This document shows positions 63,880-64,000 of a stretch of 64,000 bases of DNA, one piece after another (the first letter of the stretch is position 1; each line of letters starts with the position of its first letter). Below the pieces are notes generated by a model that searched no databases, was not told the DNA's origin, and was given only the letters and a program-made list of their open reading frames with translations. The DNA comes from Phymatolithon calcareum (lineage: Eukaryota; Rhodophyta; Florideophyceae; Hapalidiales), in NCBI GenBank assembly GCA_977006965.1, contig OZ345366.1, positions 1,488,001-1,552,000 of the forward strand. Direction: 5' to 3'. The position numbers and the translations under genes were made by a program.

Positions 63880-64000
63880 GAAATCGAGCTCTTGGATTTT
63901 ACTTCAAAGCCTGTAACAGTTCGTTTCGCACCTGCGGGAAGTAAGAACGAATGGATTGTTGTGATACTATTGTCTCAGGTAGAGCACTACAGCTATGTTA

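Noticed and set aside
1-64000. CRISPR arrays, rRNA genes, bacterial operons.
   Set aside because: No regularly spaced short repeats, no rRNA core sequences and no operon-like gene spacing were seen. The DNA is eukaryotic nuclear.

Overview
This window looks like nuclear DNA of an intron-poor eukaryote, most likely a red alga of the Chondrus type. That identification is an inference from gene style; no rRNA or organelle marker settles it. The supporting signs are compact genes with zero or one short intron (roughly 90-130 bp, near the 5' end), a relic of a bacterial-type sigma-70 factor (expected only where there is a plastid), an NB-ARC/WD40 receptor-like gene, and many decayed transposons between islands of housekeeping genes.

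Layout. 1.3-15.7 kb is a housekeeping island: an E(z)-type histone methyltransferase (+), Sec63 (-), COP9 signalosome subunit 3 (+), ribosomal protein eL42 (-, four exons including a 16-nt micro-exon), the diphthamide enzyme DPH5 (+), a bZIP factor (-, two exons), an unrecognised gene (-) and dynactin p50/dynamitin (-). 15.9-18.0 kb is an inverted, decayed copy of 11.2-13.3 kb, holding a truncated bZIP pseudogene. 18.8-24.8 kb holds a 5'-truncated LINE with a perfect 12-bp target-site duplication and a large NB-ARC/WD40 (NLR-like) gene with 16 nearly identical 43-residue repeats, broken by a one-base frameshift and an out-of-frame 746-bp tandem duplication. 26.1-33.0 kb carries the sigma-factor relic, a DUF1989 (urea carboxylase-associated) protein, a small basic protein and a second, inverted E(z) paralogue. 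33-44 kb is gene-poor, with one probable dually acylated membrane protein and transposon debris.

44.7-52.5 kb looks like a large DNA-transposon-like unit of three genes: two unrecognised proteins and a 1437-aa CMC/tnp2-like transposase. 53.5-55 kb holds relics of a divergent two-gene element into which a WD40 fragment has been placed; the same relic pair recurs near 36 kb. 55.9-58.3 kb is a Fanzor (eukaryotic TnpB-like, OMEGA-type RNA-guided nuclease). Its RuvC half is intact over 531 codons, but its N-terminal half carries stops and frameshifts. 59.2-61.1 kb is a pyrimidine-rich degenerate repeat. A 119-bp retroposed fragment with a 12-bp target-site duplication lies at 62.3 kb, and a seven-finger C2H2 protein closes the window.

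The housekeeping genes act in separate processes: chromatin silencing, ER translocation, cullin deneddylation, translation and dynein-dynactin transport. They form no operon. Divergent pairs with short shared promoters (Sec63/CSN3, eL42/DPH5) are the main organisational feature.
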